Source of the DNA: Chloroflexota bacterium
GTDB taxonomy: Bacteria; Chloroflexota; Anaerolineae; J102
NCBI GenBank assembly: GCA_013152695.1
Contig: JAADFV010000449.1
Location: forward strand, 1 to 12,173
Reading direction: 5' to 3'
DNA length: 12,173 nt
Shown here: positions 1 to 7,556 of the stretch, piece by piece
Layout of the letters: each line of letters opens with the position of its first letter
Numbering within the stretch: position 1 is the first letter of the stretch
Program-made: the position numbers and the translations under genes
Notes under the pieces: model-generated
Databases searched by the model: none
Told to the model about the DNA's origin: nothing
The model's input: only the letters and a program-made list of their open reading frames with translations

Positions 1-848
1 TGCGGCATGTCGCGGCGATAACCAGCCCAAATCAGGTGAGAAGCGATTCCCAGTTCCTGCGCCAGGGACTGTAGCGCCTGCAGGCGCCAGGCTTCACCCG
101 GTACCGGGCCTCCTACAATCACACCGCGCAGTTGTGGCGCCTGGGAAATAGCCTCAGCCAGGGCACGCAAGAACAACTCCTGCCCCTTCCAGGCAGAAAT
201 CCGTCCGATCACGCCTACCAGAACCTGATCAGAGCTCGTCGTCCACATTTCGCGTAAGGCATGGCCATCGTTGTCTGGATGGTAGACTTCTGTGTCGACG
301 GCGTCGTAAATGACAGAGAGCCTGGGCGCCAGACTTGGTTGATCAGCAAGAAGATGGGAGGCAACAGCCTGGCTGATCGCTACGACGCGGTCGCTTGAAC
401 GCGCCACCATAAAGGCGATCCATTTTCGTAACCAGGATGGTTGTGTGATGATTTCATGAACGTGCCAAAGATGGGGAAGATGAACTTGCCGCCTTACAAG
501 GGCTCCGGCCATTACTGCCGTGGTATTGGAGTGAAGGAGGGTGGGGGTAGCAGAGGCAAGGAAGGGGCGAACACGTCGCGGAGCAGCAATGACGCGACCT
601 AGCAGCGCCGGAAGTCTTGCCGGCGAAAGATATCTTCGCCTCAGTACAGGCAGATCTACGGCATGATGCTCAATCCCCGCAGCCTCTAGTTCCCGGCTAA
701 GTAAGCCTTCGTAGGCAATATCGGTGGGGGTGAGGACAAGTGGCCGGAAACGACGAGAATCGAGTCGACTTACAAGATTGAGAAGTACGACATCTGAGCC
801 GTACAATTCGTCGGAGCTGTGGATATAGATAATGGGTGTTGGCGTCAT
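1..848 (-). CDS. GT4-family glycosyltransferase (C-terminus cut by window edge)
   Basis: Reading the minus strand from the ATG at 848 gives an open frame of 282 codons that runs off the left edge without a stop. The N-terminus has the pattern of GT-B enzymes (IIYIHSSDELYGSD, residues 6-19). Further on come HSNTTAV, LPHLWHVHEI, the linker-type VVAISQAV and SVIYDAVD, and then the start of the C-terminal Rossmann lobe with VGVIGRISAWKG, where Arg and Lys normally contact the nucleotide-sugar phosphates. The E-x7-E motif would lie in the missing part. The family transfers a sugar from an NDP-sugar to a lipid-linked or saccharide acceptor on the cytoplasmic membrane face. The start overlaps the upstream gene's stop by 4 bp (ATGA), and AGGGAGG lies just upstream as ribosome binding site. 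It is the third gene of a polysaccharide operon that continues leftward. Donor and acceptor cannot be read from sequence. Confidence 0.9.
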   Translation of the reverse strand, partial: MTPTPIIYIHSSDELYGSDVVLLNLVSRLDSRRFRPLVLTPTDIAYEGLLSRELEAAGIEHHAVDLPVLRRRYLSPARLPALLGRVIAAPRRVRPFLASATPTLLHSNTTAVMAGALVRRQVHLPHLWHVHEIITQPSWLRKWIAFMVARSSDRVVAISQAVASHLLADQPSLAPRLSVIYDAVDTEVYHPDNDGHALREMWTTSSDQVLVGVIGRISAWKGQELFLRALAEAISQAPQLRGVIVGGPVPGEAWRLQALQSLAQELGIASHLIWAGYRRDMP

Positions 849-2332
849 GCCTCCCTCTCCCGTAAAGGTGAATCACGAAGCACTCTCGCCCCCGCTGCCA
901 ATAAACCGGCATGCACCCAACTGGCACTGAGCCAAATACCATCGGTCGATTGATAAGCCAGCCCCCACAACACCAGCAGGCTGATACTCAACCCCAACAG
1001 CGTCATCCGATCCAGCCTCATCCGACAACTCCGTAACGTCTTCAGTACCGGCAAGAACAACGACAGGACAAAGCCCAGGAACAGAGATAGTCCGATCAGT
1101 CCGGTTTCTTGCAGCAAGCGAAGGGTGAGATTGCTGATCCAGGCAGGATGGGCGCGCAGTTCACCATGAATATCGTAAAAAGAGCCCGGCCCCCAGCCTG
1201 TAAGCGGCTGAAGACGCCAATCATCCAAGGCCAATACCCAATCGGATAGCCTTGCCGAGAAAGTCGCGTCGCTGCTAAGATTGAGGAAGGATTGAATTCG
1301 ATCCACAAAAGGCCAGGAGGAAGGAAGCATGGGCGCAATGGCAGCGATACTAAAGATCAGGAATGGCGCCGCGGCAAGGAAAAGCAAAAAGCGATTTACC
1401 GTGTGCCAGGCATTCCAGGTATAGACCATCCATAAGAGAGCAATTCCTGCGGCAAACATCAACCAGGCCCCGCGCGACAGGCTGAGGAAAAGAGCCAGAA
1501 GCAGAATGATCAAACCGGCGAGACGGAGGAGTGGTTTAAGAAAATTTCCGGTGAGAATCTTGCCTGGTGCCAGCAGGGTGCGGACGTTTGGAAGCCGGAG
1601 TCCTTGCGCTAAGATCATGGCAGACAACACAATTGCCCAGGAGGCTGTGTGGCTGCCGAAAAGATTACCCTCTTCGAAGGTGCCGTAGGGAATGGGTTCT
1701 GTAAAATTCCATGCCACTTGTACGCCCAGATTGATACCGGTGGGATAGAGGGCACGAGCGACAATGCCAAAAGCTGCTTCTGCGATACCGGCTCCCAAAA
1801 AGATAAGAACAGCCAGGTGCCACTGTCTGCGGTCGGAAATAAGATTGATGATGAGGATAAAGGTGAGGGCAAGTAAAGAAAGGCGGATGGAATTTTGGAT
1901 ACCGGTAGAGAGGCGGGGACTGAAGAAAAGGCCGGAGATTACATTCATCCCCCACCAGGCCAGAGCAAACCAGGCCGCCAGGGGCATACGTAAGCGCCCT
2001 CGTTGAATGAGGAGCTGGAATCCTCCCAGGGCCGCTACTGCCAGGGCGGCAATTTGTTCCGGCCGAATAGAAACGGGGCCAACATCAAAGCGATAGCGGG
2101 TCAGCAAGGCTGCTACAATGAGGGTGGTGACGCCACTCAAGGGCCAGCCAGCTACAAGGAAGAAAAAAGCAGCAATACCGCTGATAGCCATACTTGTAAG
2201 CAGCCAATTCTGGCCAAGAAACCAGGGTACAGCCCCCAAAAATACTCCCATGCCCGCAGCCAAAAGCAGCCAGGGGAACCCTACCCTTGCTTCTTCGGCA
2301 AGATTATGGGGTATGAATCCTGTTTTTTTCAT
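845..2332 (-). CDS. O-antigen ligase / polymerase-like integral membrane protein (Wzy_C type)
   Basis: The 495-residue protein is almost entirely hydrophobic, with roughly eleven or twelve membrane segments and one longer extracytoplasmic stretch (about residues 335-400), as in the O-antigen ligase/polymerase (WaaL, Wzy, PglL) family. Family marks are FLSLSRGAW (residues 282-290), where the Arg is the conserved one; GWGPGSF (379-385); and LRLLQETGLIGLSLF (404-418), which fits the usual L-x-x-L-x-E-x-G-x-x-G-L motif. Such proteins move undecaprenyl-linked glycans onto another acceptor or join repeat units on the outer face of the membrane. The His-Asn pair commonly seen just before the last motif is Ser400-Asn401 here. 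It overlaps both neighbours by 4 bp, implying translational coupling inside one operon. Ligase and polymerase cannot be told apart from sequence alone. Confidence 0.88.
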   Translation of the reverse strand: MKKTGFIPHNLAEEARVGFPWLLLAAGMGVFLGAVPWFLGQNWLLTSMAISGIAAFFFLVAGWPLSGVTTLIVAALLTRYRFDVGPVSIRPEQIAALAVAALGGFQLLIQRGRLRMPLAAWFALAWWGMNVISGLFFSPRLSTGIQNSIRLSLLALTFILIINLISDRRQWHLAVLIFLGAGIAEAAFGIVARALYPTGINLGVQVAWNFTEPIPYGTFEEGNLFGSHTASWAIVLSAMILAQGLRLPNVRTLLAPGKILTGNFLKPLLRLAGLIILLLALFLSLSRGAWLMFAAGIALLWMVYTWNAWHTVNRFLLFLAAAPFLIFSIAAIAPMLPSSWPFVDRIQSFLNLSSDATFSARLSDWVLALDDWRLQPLTGWGPGSFYDIHGELRAHPAWISNLTLRLLQETGLIGLSLFLGFVLSLFLPVLKTLRSCRMRLDRMTLLGLSISLLVLWGLAYQSTDGIWLSASWVHAGLLAAGARVLRDSPLREREA

Positions 2333-3048
2333 GCTCCATTCTCCGGTATTTGCCGGTATTTTAGGATTTTGGCAGGGACACCACCGACGATAGCCCAGGA
2401 GGGGACATCTTTCGTCACTACGCTACCCGCAGCCACTACGGCACCGTGCCCTATGCGTACACCGTCCAAAACCAGCACCCCTGATCCCAACCAGACATCA
2501 TCCTCGACAACGATGCCCTCATTAGTCACACCTTGGGACTTCATGGGGATATCAGTGCGGGTAATGACATGGTTTTCGGAATGAAAGCGCACACCTTGTC
2601 CGATGAGGACATAGTTGCCAATGGTCACACCGCCCGCGGCTCCCACAAAACAGTAATCGCCAAGATTGGAATCATGGCCGATGCGAAAGCCCTTGCCCAG
2701 ATGGGTAATCACACCGGTACATTCGATCACAGAAAAACGGCCGATCGACACGTTATCACCCAGCCAGACTCCTTCGCGGCTGAGAGCATCTATTTTGACA
2801 TCATCTTCCAGGGTGACGCTCTTGCCGACATGGAGCCGGTGGCTGTTCAATAGCTGCACACGTCTTCCTACAAACAAGGAACCCCCACACTCTGCCAGGG
2901 TAAGGCGACGTAATATCCCCCGACAATAAGCCAGGCCGCGCTCTTTGATCAGAGTGAATAGGCCACTCAACGGAAGTTGTGGATCGATGGTATAATGCGG
3001 GTCACGCTTTAACTGGCGGATGAATGATTGTAGAATCGTACGTAGCAT
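2329..3048 (-). CDS. Acyltransferase with left-handed parallel beta-helix (hexapeptide repeats)
   Basis: The protein has 239 residues. After an N-terminal helical part (residues 1-50) come many imperfect hexapeptide repeats of the [LIV]-G-x-x-x-x type (WLGDNVSIGRFSVI, HLGKGFRIGHDSNLG, VTIGNYVLIGQGV, VEDDVWLGSGVLVLDGVRIGHGAVV). It closes with SWAIVGGVPAKILKYR, the common ending of the maltose/galactoside/serine O-acetyltransferase superfamily. RFHSENHVI (154-162) holds the likely catalytic histidine. Such enzymes transfer acetyl or other acyl groups from acyl-CoA to a sugar hydroxyl or amine. As first gene of the minus-strand operon, followed by an O-antigen ligase-like protein and a glycosyltransferase, it probably decorates a surface glycan. 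The start is backed by AAGGGGAG at 3057-3064, 8 nt from the ATG. The acceptor is unknown. Confidence 0.9.
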   Translation of the reverse strand: MLRTILQSFIRQLKRDPHYTIDPQLPLSGLFTLIKERGLAYCRGILRRLTLAECGGSLFVGRRVQLLNSHRLHVGKSVTLEDDVKIDALSREGVWLGDNVSIGRFSVIECTGVITHLGKGFRIGHDSNLGDYCFVGAAGGVTIGNYVLIGQGVRFHSENHVITRTDIPMKSQGVTNEGIVVEDDVWLGSGVLVLDGVRIGHGAVVAAGSVVTKDVPSWAIVGGVPAKILKYRQIPENGA

Positions 3049-3218
3049 ACAGAGTACTCCCCTTCCATTGTAACGAGAGCTTATCGATTCGACAACGTTG
3101 GTGATGTCGTTTTTGCTTCAAGTTTTCCGGTTATTATCAATAATTCGCTTTCCGTGAAAAATCTCTGACCTACCACGATATTCACAGACTCCCTATGACT
3201 GAGGCTAAGGATAGTTCT
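3049..3218. other. Divergent intergenic region between polysaccharide operon and regulator/permease operon
   Basis: This stretch must contain the promoters of both the leftward acyltransferase operon and the rightward regulator-permease operon. It is AT-rich in the middle (about 3111-3160). I see only imperfect hexamers: rightward TTGCTT at 3113-3118 with TATCAA at 3135-3140 (16-bp spacer), and leftward TTGTCG/TACAAT at 3067-3095. It also holds an 8-bp palindrome CAACGTTG at 3093-3100. No tRNA, terminator or small gene is apparent. Confidence 0.5.
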
Positions 3219-4085
3219 ATGCAGACAGAACAAGTACTCATGATCATTATTTTAGACGATTTGTCTCGTCTACCTGATCTCCTGGAAAAATTGTACGAAG
3301 CCGGTGTCCCCGGCCTTACGGTGATGAATAGTGCTGGAGGCAGGAAGACACAGTCATGGCTGGCAGATGTAGGCCTGGGCGGGCTGGCGCGCTTATTTCA
3401 GTCGCACGAAAGTGCCCAACGAACACTGCTTTGTCTCATGCCTGCCTCCCAACTCGATACAGCCATCGCTGCCGCCGAGCAGGCGGTAGGGGGGTTTGGC
3501 CGAGAAAACAGTGGCGTCCTCTTTACGATCCCTGTGGGGCGGTCGCTTGGCCTGGAAAAGCGTGTCCTTCCTCCCAAGACAACTACAAAACCAGAAGTTT
3601 CGAGAGAAGATCGGGTATTTCGTGAGTATCCTGTGGCCAAAGCGCTGGCGCTGCAGGAGATTCAGCCGGTTATCGTCCCAGCAAATGCTTCGTTGGAAGA
3701 GGTTGCTGCAGCTTTGCTGAAGAGTCCTGCCGCCCATGTCGCTGCTGTCGTCAGTAGTTCAGAACATCTTTTGGGATTAGTAACCTTACGCGGACTGGCA
3801 GATCGAATCTTTTTGGGCATTATGCCAGAGCTCTTTGTCAAGGAAATTCATGACCGCGAACAGGCCCTTGCCTTTTCGGCAATGACAAAAGTACGCTCTG
3901 TGGCAGATTTCATGATAGAGCCTGTCTCCGTACAGGAGCATGACCCCGTGAGTAAAGCCTTCAAGTTGATGCATGAACACCAACTTTCGGGATTACCCGT
4001 GGTGGATAAACAAAATCATGTCATTGGTTTTTTGAGTCTATTGGAATTATTGGCCCTTGAACTGCAGAGTGTAAAAACACGATGA
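3219..4085 (+). CDS. PII-like domain fused to a CBS-domain pair; probable nucleotide-sensing transporter regulator
   Basis: From the ATG at 3219 the protein has 288 residues. Residues 1-112 follow a ferredoxin-like PII pattern: strand QVLMIIIL, helix LSRLPDLLEKLYEAG, strand LTVMNSAGG, a loop in the T-loop position (about 40-62), strand RTLLCLMP, helix ASQLDTAIAAAEQAVGG, and strand GVLFTIPVG. A Lys/Pro-rich linker (about 113-132) leads to two CBS motifs (about 140-285): EIQPVIVPANASLEEVAAALL with HVAAVV, and MIEPVSVQEHDPVSKAFKLM with LSGLPVVD. CBS pairs bind adenine nucleotides and PII-like proteins bind nucleotides or second messengers, so a soluble sensor is likely. An in-frame ATG exists at 3195, but 3219 has AAGGA at 3207-3211 with 7-nt spacing while 3195 has none. 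The stop overlaps the start of the permease gene by 4 bp, which suggests it controls that permease. The PII assignment rests on predicted secondary structure; the CBS assignment is firmer. Confidence 0.82.
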   Translation: MQTEQVLMIIILDDLSRLPDLLEKLYEAGVPGLTVMNSAGGRKTQSWLADVGLGGLARLFQSHESAQRTLLCLMPASQLDTAIAAAEQAVGGFGRENSGVLFTIPVGRSLGLEKRVLPPKTTTKPEVSREDRVFREYPVAKALALQEIQPVIVPANASLEEVAAALLKSPAAHVAAVVSSSEHLLGLVTLRGLADRIFLGIMPELFVKEIHDREQALAFSAMTKVRSVADFMIEPVSVQEHDPVSKAFKLMHEHQLSGLPVVDKQNHVIGFLSLLELLALELQSVKTR

Positions 4086-5353
4086 ATGATGTACTCCTCG
4101 CTGTCGCCATTTTTGTCATTGTCTATGGTGTGATCGTTTCTGAAAAAGTCGATCGTATGGTGGCAGCGCTCTTAGGCGGCATGGTCATGATCCTCCTGGT
4201 TTCTGGCTACGACCAGGAGATTGCCTTCCACGCTATTGATCTCAATGTAATTTTCCTTTTGACCGGCATGATGATCATGGCCAATATTTTGAGCGAAACC
4301 GGCGTCTTTCAGTGGCTGGCAATAACAGCTGTCCATGTTGGTGGTGGCAATCCGGTACGAGTCATGCAGGTGCTGGCTATCGTAACTGCGGTCGGTTCGG
4401 CGTTTTTAGACAATGTTACAGTTGTGGTGCTGATTGCTCCGGTTACGCTTTTTGTAGCATCCACCTTAGAAGTCAGTCCGGTGCCGCTGCTTATTTCAGA
4501 AGTATTGGCCTCGAATATCGGCGGTGCTGCCACCTTGATCGGCGATCCCCCCAATATCTTGATCGGCAGTGCTGCCGGAATCGATTTCGCCACATTTATG
4601 TGGAATATGGGACCGTTGGTCGTTATTCTCCTCTTGGTTTTTGTCCTGATGATTCCGCTTCTGTTTGGTCGCTCCCTGTCCTATTCGGCAGAAGCTTCGG
4701 CTCGGGGCCAGGAGTTACGAACCGAAGGCTTGATCTCTGATCCGGTGCTGCTACGGCAATCCTTGATCGTTCTGGGCATAGTTATCCTTGGTTTCCTCTT
4801 GCATAGCATGCTTCAACTGGAAACAGCGACGGTGGCTTTGACCGGAGCCGCCCTTCTCCTTTTATGGACAAGGCGAGATCCTCATCAGATCATGAAAGAT
4901 GTGGAATGGTCGACTTTATTCTTCTTTGTTGGCTTGTTTATTCTGGTAGAGGGTTTGGTCTTTGTTGGTGCCATTGAAATTGCTGCAAGCTGGCTCTTCC
5001 GCGTTACCGGAGGCAGTCTTCCTGTGACATCCATGGTTTTGTTATGGGTATCGGGGGCAGCAAGTGGCATTATCGACAATATCCCCTACACGGCCACTAT
5101 GATTCCTTTGATTAAAAGCCTGGGAGAAGCAGGGATGAATACCGGCCCCTTATGGTGGGCACTGGCCATCGGTGCTGATATGGGGGGAAATGCTACACTG
5201 GTAGGGGCTTCGGCCAATCTTGTCGTGGCGAGCTTTGCTGCCCGCAGTGGACATAAGATTTCGTTCCTGCAATTTTCCTTGTATGGCTTAGTTACGACGT
5301 TCATTACGCTTGTTTTAGGCTCAGTCTATCTTTGGCTGCGCTACTTGCTCTAA
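4082..5353 (+). CDS. ArsB/NhaD-type (SLC13-like, IT superfamily) membrane permease
   Basis: The 423-residue protein is very hydrophobic, with about 11 membrane segments. It shows the two-fold internal repeat of the ion transporter superfamily. The first half has FLDNVTVVVLIAP (108-120) and ASNIGGAATLIGDPPN (143-158). The second half has SGIIDNIPYTATMIPL (328-343) and GADMGGNATLVGASAN (364-379). The paired Asp-Asn and G-x-A-T-L-[IV]-G motifs are the substrate/ion-binding signature of ArsB, NhaD, CitM and P-protein permeases. It could be a Na+/H+ antiporter, an arsenite or other anion carrier, or a carboxylate permease; sequence alone does not decide. No arsenic genes (arsC, arsR) are nearby, so I avoid the name arsB. 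It overlaps the upstream PII-like/CBS gene by 4 bp, so the two are probably made in a fixed ratio and work together. Confidence 0.9.
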   Translation: MNDVLLAVAIFVIVYGVIVSEKVDRMVAALLGGMVMILLVSGYDQEIAFHAIDLNVIFLLTGMMIMANILSETGVFQWLAITAVHVGGGNPVRVMQVLAIVTAVGSAFLDNVTVVVLIAPVTLFVASTLEVSPVPLLISEVLASNIGGAATLIGDPPNILIGSAAGIDFATFMWNMGPLVVILLLVFVLMIPLLFGRSLSYSAEASARGQELRTEGLISDPVLLRQSLIVLGIVILGFLLHSMLQLETATVALTGAALLLLWTRRDPHQIMKDVEWSTLFFFVGLFILVEGLVFVGAIEIAASWLFRVTGGSLPVTSMVLLWVSGAASGIIDNIPYTATMIPLIKSLGEAGMNTGPLWWALAIGADMGGNATLVGASANLVVASFAARSGHKISFLQFSLYGLVTTFITLVLGSVYLWLRYLL

Positions 5354-5366
5354 TGGCAGGTGTCTT

Positions 5367-6485
5367 ATGCGGATAGGGATTGATGTACGCTTGGTACACT
5401 ATCGCAAGGCTGGAATCAGCTGGTATACATTACGCTTGTTGCAAGCGTTAGCTCAGATCGATCACGAGAATGAGTATGTTTTGCTTCAGCATAGAAAGCA
5501 GGTCGAGGCACTGCTTACCGCCCCGAATTTCTCGGTAGCAACCCTCATGACCCCACCCCACTTTCGTTTCGAGCAATGGCCACTGAGTCTGGAAACACTA
5601 TTTTTGGACCTCGACCTCATTCACAGCCCCGATTTCATCCCTCCCTTACATAATCGAATTCCAGCCGTTATTACTGTGCACGATCTGGGATTCTTGCTCT
5701 ATCCCAATTTTGTCACGGCTGATGCCGCCCGTTACTATGGACAAACCGAACTGGCTGTCAAGCGCGCCAGTCGCATCATTGCCGTGAGCAACTCGACTCG
5801 CACCGATTTAGTCAAGCTGTTAGGCACACCAGAATCAAAAATAAGTGTGATCTACGAAGCAGCCGATCCCTTGTTCAAACCCATTTCTGTGAAGGAAGCA
5901 CGACAATGTTTACGCGAGGCCCAGATCAGCATTCCCGAACAATTCATCTTAGCGGTCGGCACTATCGAACCGCGCAAGAACCTGGGTACACTATTGCGGG
6001 CCTATCTTCGTCTCAGAGCCGATTATGGACTCAAATTGCCGTTGGTCCTGGCCGGTGAACCTGGATGGCTGTTCGATGACATCCAGACCTTTGTACAACA
6101 GCAGCAACTGGAAAAAGATGTATTCATTATCGGACGGATAGCAGGAAACGAAGAACTACGGGCGCTTTACAATCTTGCCACCATGCTTGTCCATCCCGCT
6201 TTCTACGAAGGATTTGGCCTGCCACCTTTGGAATCGATGGCCTGTGGTACGCCGGTCGTCTGCTCTAATGCAGGAAGTCTGCCAGAAGTGGTGGGTGATG
6301 CCGCTTTGATGGCTCCCCCTGAGGACGTCGAACGTTGGACGCTGGCGATTCTACGCATGGCTCAAGATGCAGACTTGCGCGAGGAGTTTCGGCAGAAAGG
6401 GTTAGAGCGTGCCCGCCAGTTTTCCTGGGAAAAGGCAGCAGAACAGACACTCCAAGTCTACCAGCAAGCGGTAGAACGGTATTGA
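5367..6485 (+). CDS. GT4-family glycosyltransferase (mannosyltransferase-like)
   Basis: The 372-residue protein is a full-length GT-B enzyme. The N-terminal lobe starts MRIGIDVRLV and carries the acceptor-side motifs LIHSPDFIPP (84-93) and VITVHDLGFLLYP (101-113), followed by IIAVSNSTRTDL. The C-terminal lobe has ILAVGTIEPRKNLGTLL (194-210), with Arg203 and Lys204 as likely phosphate-contacting residues, and FYEGFGLPPLESMACGTPVV (279-298), which contains the E-x7-E motif (Glu281, Glu289). It ends near the usual length. The pattern resembles mannosyl- and rhamnosyl-transferases of surface polysaccharide clusters, but donor and acceptor are unknown. It starts 13 bp after the permease stop with AGG at 5358-5360 as weak ribosome binding site. 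holB follows 11 bp after its stop. It shares no obvious task with either neighbour, so co-transcription may be incidental. Confidence 0.93.
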   Translation: MRIGIDVRLVHYRKAGISWYTLRLLQALAQIDHENEYVLLQHRKQVEALLTAPNFSVATLMTPPHFRFEQWPLSLETLFLDLDLIHSPDFIPPLHNRIPAVITVHDLGFLLYPNFVTADAARYYGQTELAVKRASRIIAVSNSTRTDLVKLLGTPESKISVIYEAADPLFKPISVKEARQCLREAQISIPEQFILAVGTIEPRKNLGTLLRAYLRLRADYGLKLPLVLAGEPGWLFDDIQTFVQQQQLEKDVFIIGRIAGNEELRALYNLATMLVHPAFYEGFGLPPLESMACGTPVVCSNAGSLPEVVGDAALMAPPEDVERWTLAILRMAQDADLREEFRQKGLERARQFSWEKAAEQTLQVYQQAVERY

Positions 6486-6491
6486 AAGGTG
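6484..6491 (+). promoter_or_regulatory. Ribosome binding site that fixes the holB start at GTG 6497
   Basis: GAAAGGTG lies 5 nt before the GTG at 6497, just after the stop of the preceding glycosyltransferase gene. The longer frame opening at ATG 6335 would overlap that gene by about 150 bp and has no family resemblance before residue 1 of the GTG-started protein. Confidence 0.65.
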
Positions 6492-6496
6492 TTGAC

Positions 6497-7492
6497 GTGA
6501 GTACCGAAGCCATTATTCGCGTGTACGGACATGAATGGGCTCAGAAATTGCTCCGGGCGGCAATTCTGGCACAACGTACCAGTCATGCCTATTTATTCAC
6601 GGGCCCAGATCATGTGGGTAAAACGACATTAGCCCGCGCTTTTGCCCAAGCCCTCACCTGCGACTCTCCCCACCAGCAGGGATTGGGGGCCTGTGGCCAG
6701 TGCCGTAGTTGCCGCCTGGCGGCCACACAATCTCATCCCGACCATCGTTTCATTAGCCCAGACAAAGGACAAATCCGTGTTGACGCCATTCGCGACTTGA
6801 TCCGCGAGGCCAATCTCTCCCCCGTTGAGGGGCGATTCAAGGTCTTCATCGTCCGTTCCTTTGATCAAGCCAACCTCAGTGCTGCGAATGCTCTGCTCAA
6901 AACACTGGAAGAACCCAGCAACACAACCCGGATTCTGCTCACCAGCAGCCAATCAGCCAGTTTGCTTCCGACCATTACTTCCCGTTGTCAGATCCTGCAT
7001 CTACGCCCCCTTCCCCCAGAGATCGTTGCACAAGCTCTCGAAGAAAGATGGCAAGTTCCGGCGGACAAGGCCAAGTTACTGGCCGGGCTCAGTGGTGGGC
7101 GTTTGGGCTGGGCTGCAGAAATGGCCACCGATCCAGATTCCTGGCAAGAGTATCAGCAGCAAATACAGACAATGGAAACTGTGGCCCAACAAGGAATCGT
7201 GGAAAGAATGGCGTTGGCCGAAACCATGAGTCGCACAGACGATCTAGAACCTATCCTCCATACCTGGCTCTTGTTCTGGCGAGATGTGCTCTTTTTACAA
7301 CAATCTGTTCCTCAATTTGTCCTGCATCGAGATCAATTACCGGTACTCGAGCGCCTGGCACAGCAAACCTCGAGTAATCAGGTACGGCGATTCTTAGCTG
7401 CCCTGATGAAAACAGCAGAATACACTCATAAAAATGTAAACCTACGGTTGGCCTTAGAATCGTTGTTGCTGAAAGTCCCCAAGGCGTCGTAA
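6497..7492 (+). CDS. holB: DNA polymerase III subunit delta' (clamp loader)
   Basis: The 331-residue AAA+ protein begins with STEAIIRVYGHEWAQKLLRAA, typical of delta'/DnaX. It has a Walker A loop GPDHVGKTT (36-44), a four-cysteine zinc module (Cys55, Cys66, Cys69, Cys72), a Walker B-region strand KVFIVRSFDQAN (115-126) lacking the DE acid pair, the stretch AANALLKTLEEP (129-140), and the Ser-Arg-Cys motif TSRCQ (161-165) that serves as the arginine finger for the neighbouring subunit. Together with delta and tau/gamma it opens and loads the beta sliding clamp at replication forks. The start is GTG. Unlike E. coli delta', the P-loop is intact, but with a degenerate Walker B the protein is probably a stator, not an active ATPase. 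The downstream ricT gene is a widespread partner; the tmk gene often found upstream is replaced by a glycosyltransferase gene. Confidence 0.93.
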   Translation: MSTEAIIRVYGHEWAQKLLRAAILAQRTSHAYLFTGPDHVGKTTLARAFAQALTCDSPHQQGLGACGQCRSCRLAATQSHPDHRFISPDKGQIRVDAIRDLIREANLSPVEGRFKVFIVRSFDQANLSAANALLKTLEEPSNTTRILLTSSQSASLLPTITSRCQILHLRPLPPEIVAQALEERWQVPADKAKLLAGLSGGRLGWAAEMATDPDSWQEYQQQIQTMETVAQQGIVERMALAETMSRTDDLEPILHTWLLFWRDVLFLQQSVPQFVLHRDQLPVLERLAQQTSSNQVRRFLAALMKTAEYTHKNVNLRLALESLLLKVPKAS

Positions 7493-7500
7493 AATACGAT

Positions 7501-7528
7501 TTGACACCGTGTTCCATTAGCGAACACG
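7501..7528 (+). promoter_or_regulatory. Consensus -35 hexamer and perfect 7-bp dyad between holB and ricT
   Basis: TTGACA at 7501-7506 matches the sigma70 -35 consensus exactly. It is followed directly by a perfect inverted repeat: CGTGTTC at 7508-7514, loop CATTAGC, GAACACG at 7522-7528. I find no good -10 hexamer at the right distance, so promoter activity is uncertain. There is no T-run after the dyad, so it is not an ordinary intrinsic terminator. It could be an operator or an mRNA hairpin that separates holB from ricT expression. Confidence 0.4.
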
Positions 7529-7556
7529 CCAAACCCTTACGCTCAAGAGAAAGCCT

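Noticed and set aside
697..942. 81-codon open frame on the minus strand across the glycosyltransferase/ligase junction
   Set aside because: It lies in another frame over two genes with clear family motifs; its own translation is Arg/Cys-rich and unlike any family.
2003..2584. 193-codon open frame on the plus strand, the longest antisense frame
   Set aside because: It is antisense to the ligase and acyltransferase genes, both of which have full-length family support; its product is low-complexity in character, without motifs.
3067..3095. Leftward promoter TTGTCG-17-TACAAT for the acyltransferase operon
   Set aside because: The start site would fall within the ribosome binding site at 3057-3064, leaving almost no leader; too weak to annotate.
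4082..5353. Naming the permease arsB
   Set aside because: Only superfamily motifs are visible, and no arsenic-resistance gene is adjacent, so substrate naming is unsupported.
6335..6496. Longer N-terminus for holB starting at ATG 6335
   Set aside because: It overlaps the glycosyltransferase gene, and the extra 54 residues are not delta'-like; GTG 6497 has a good ribosome binding site.
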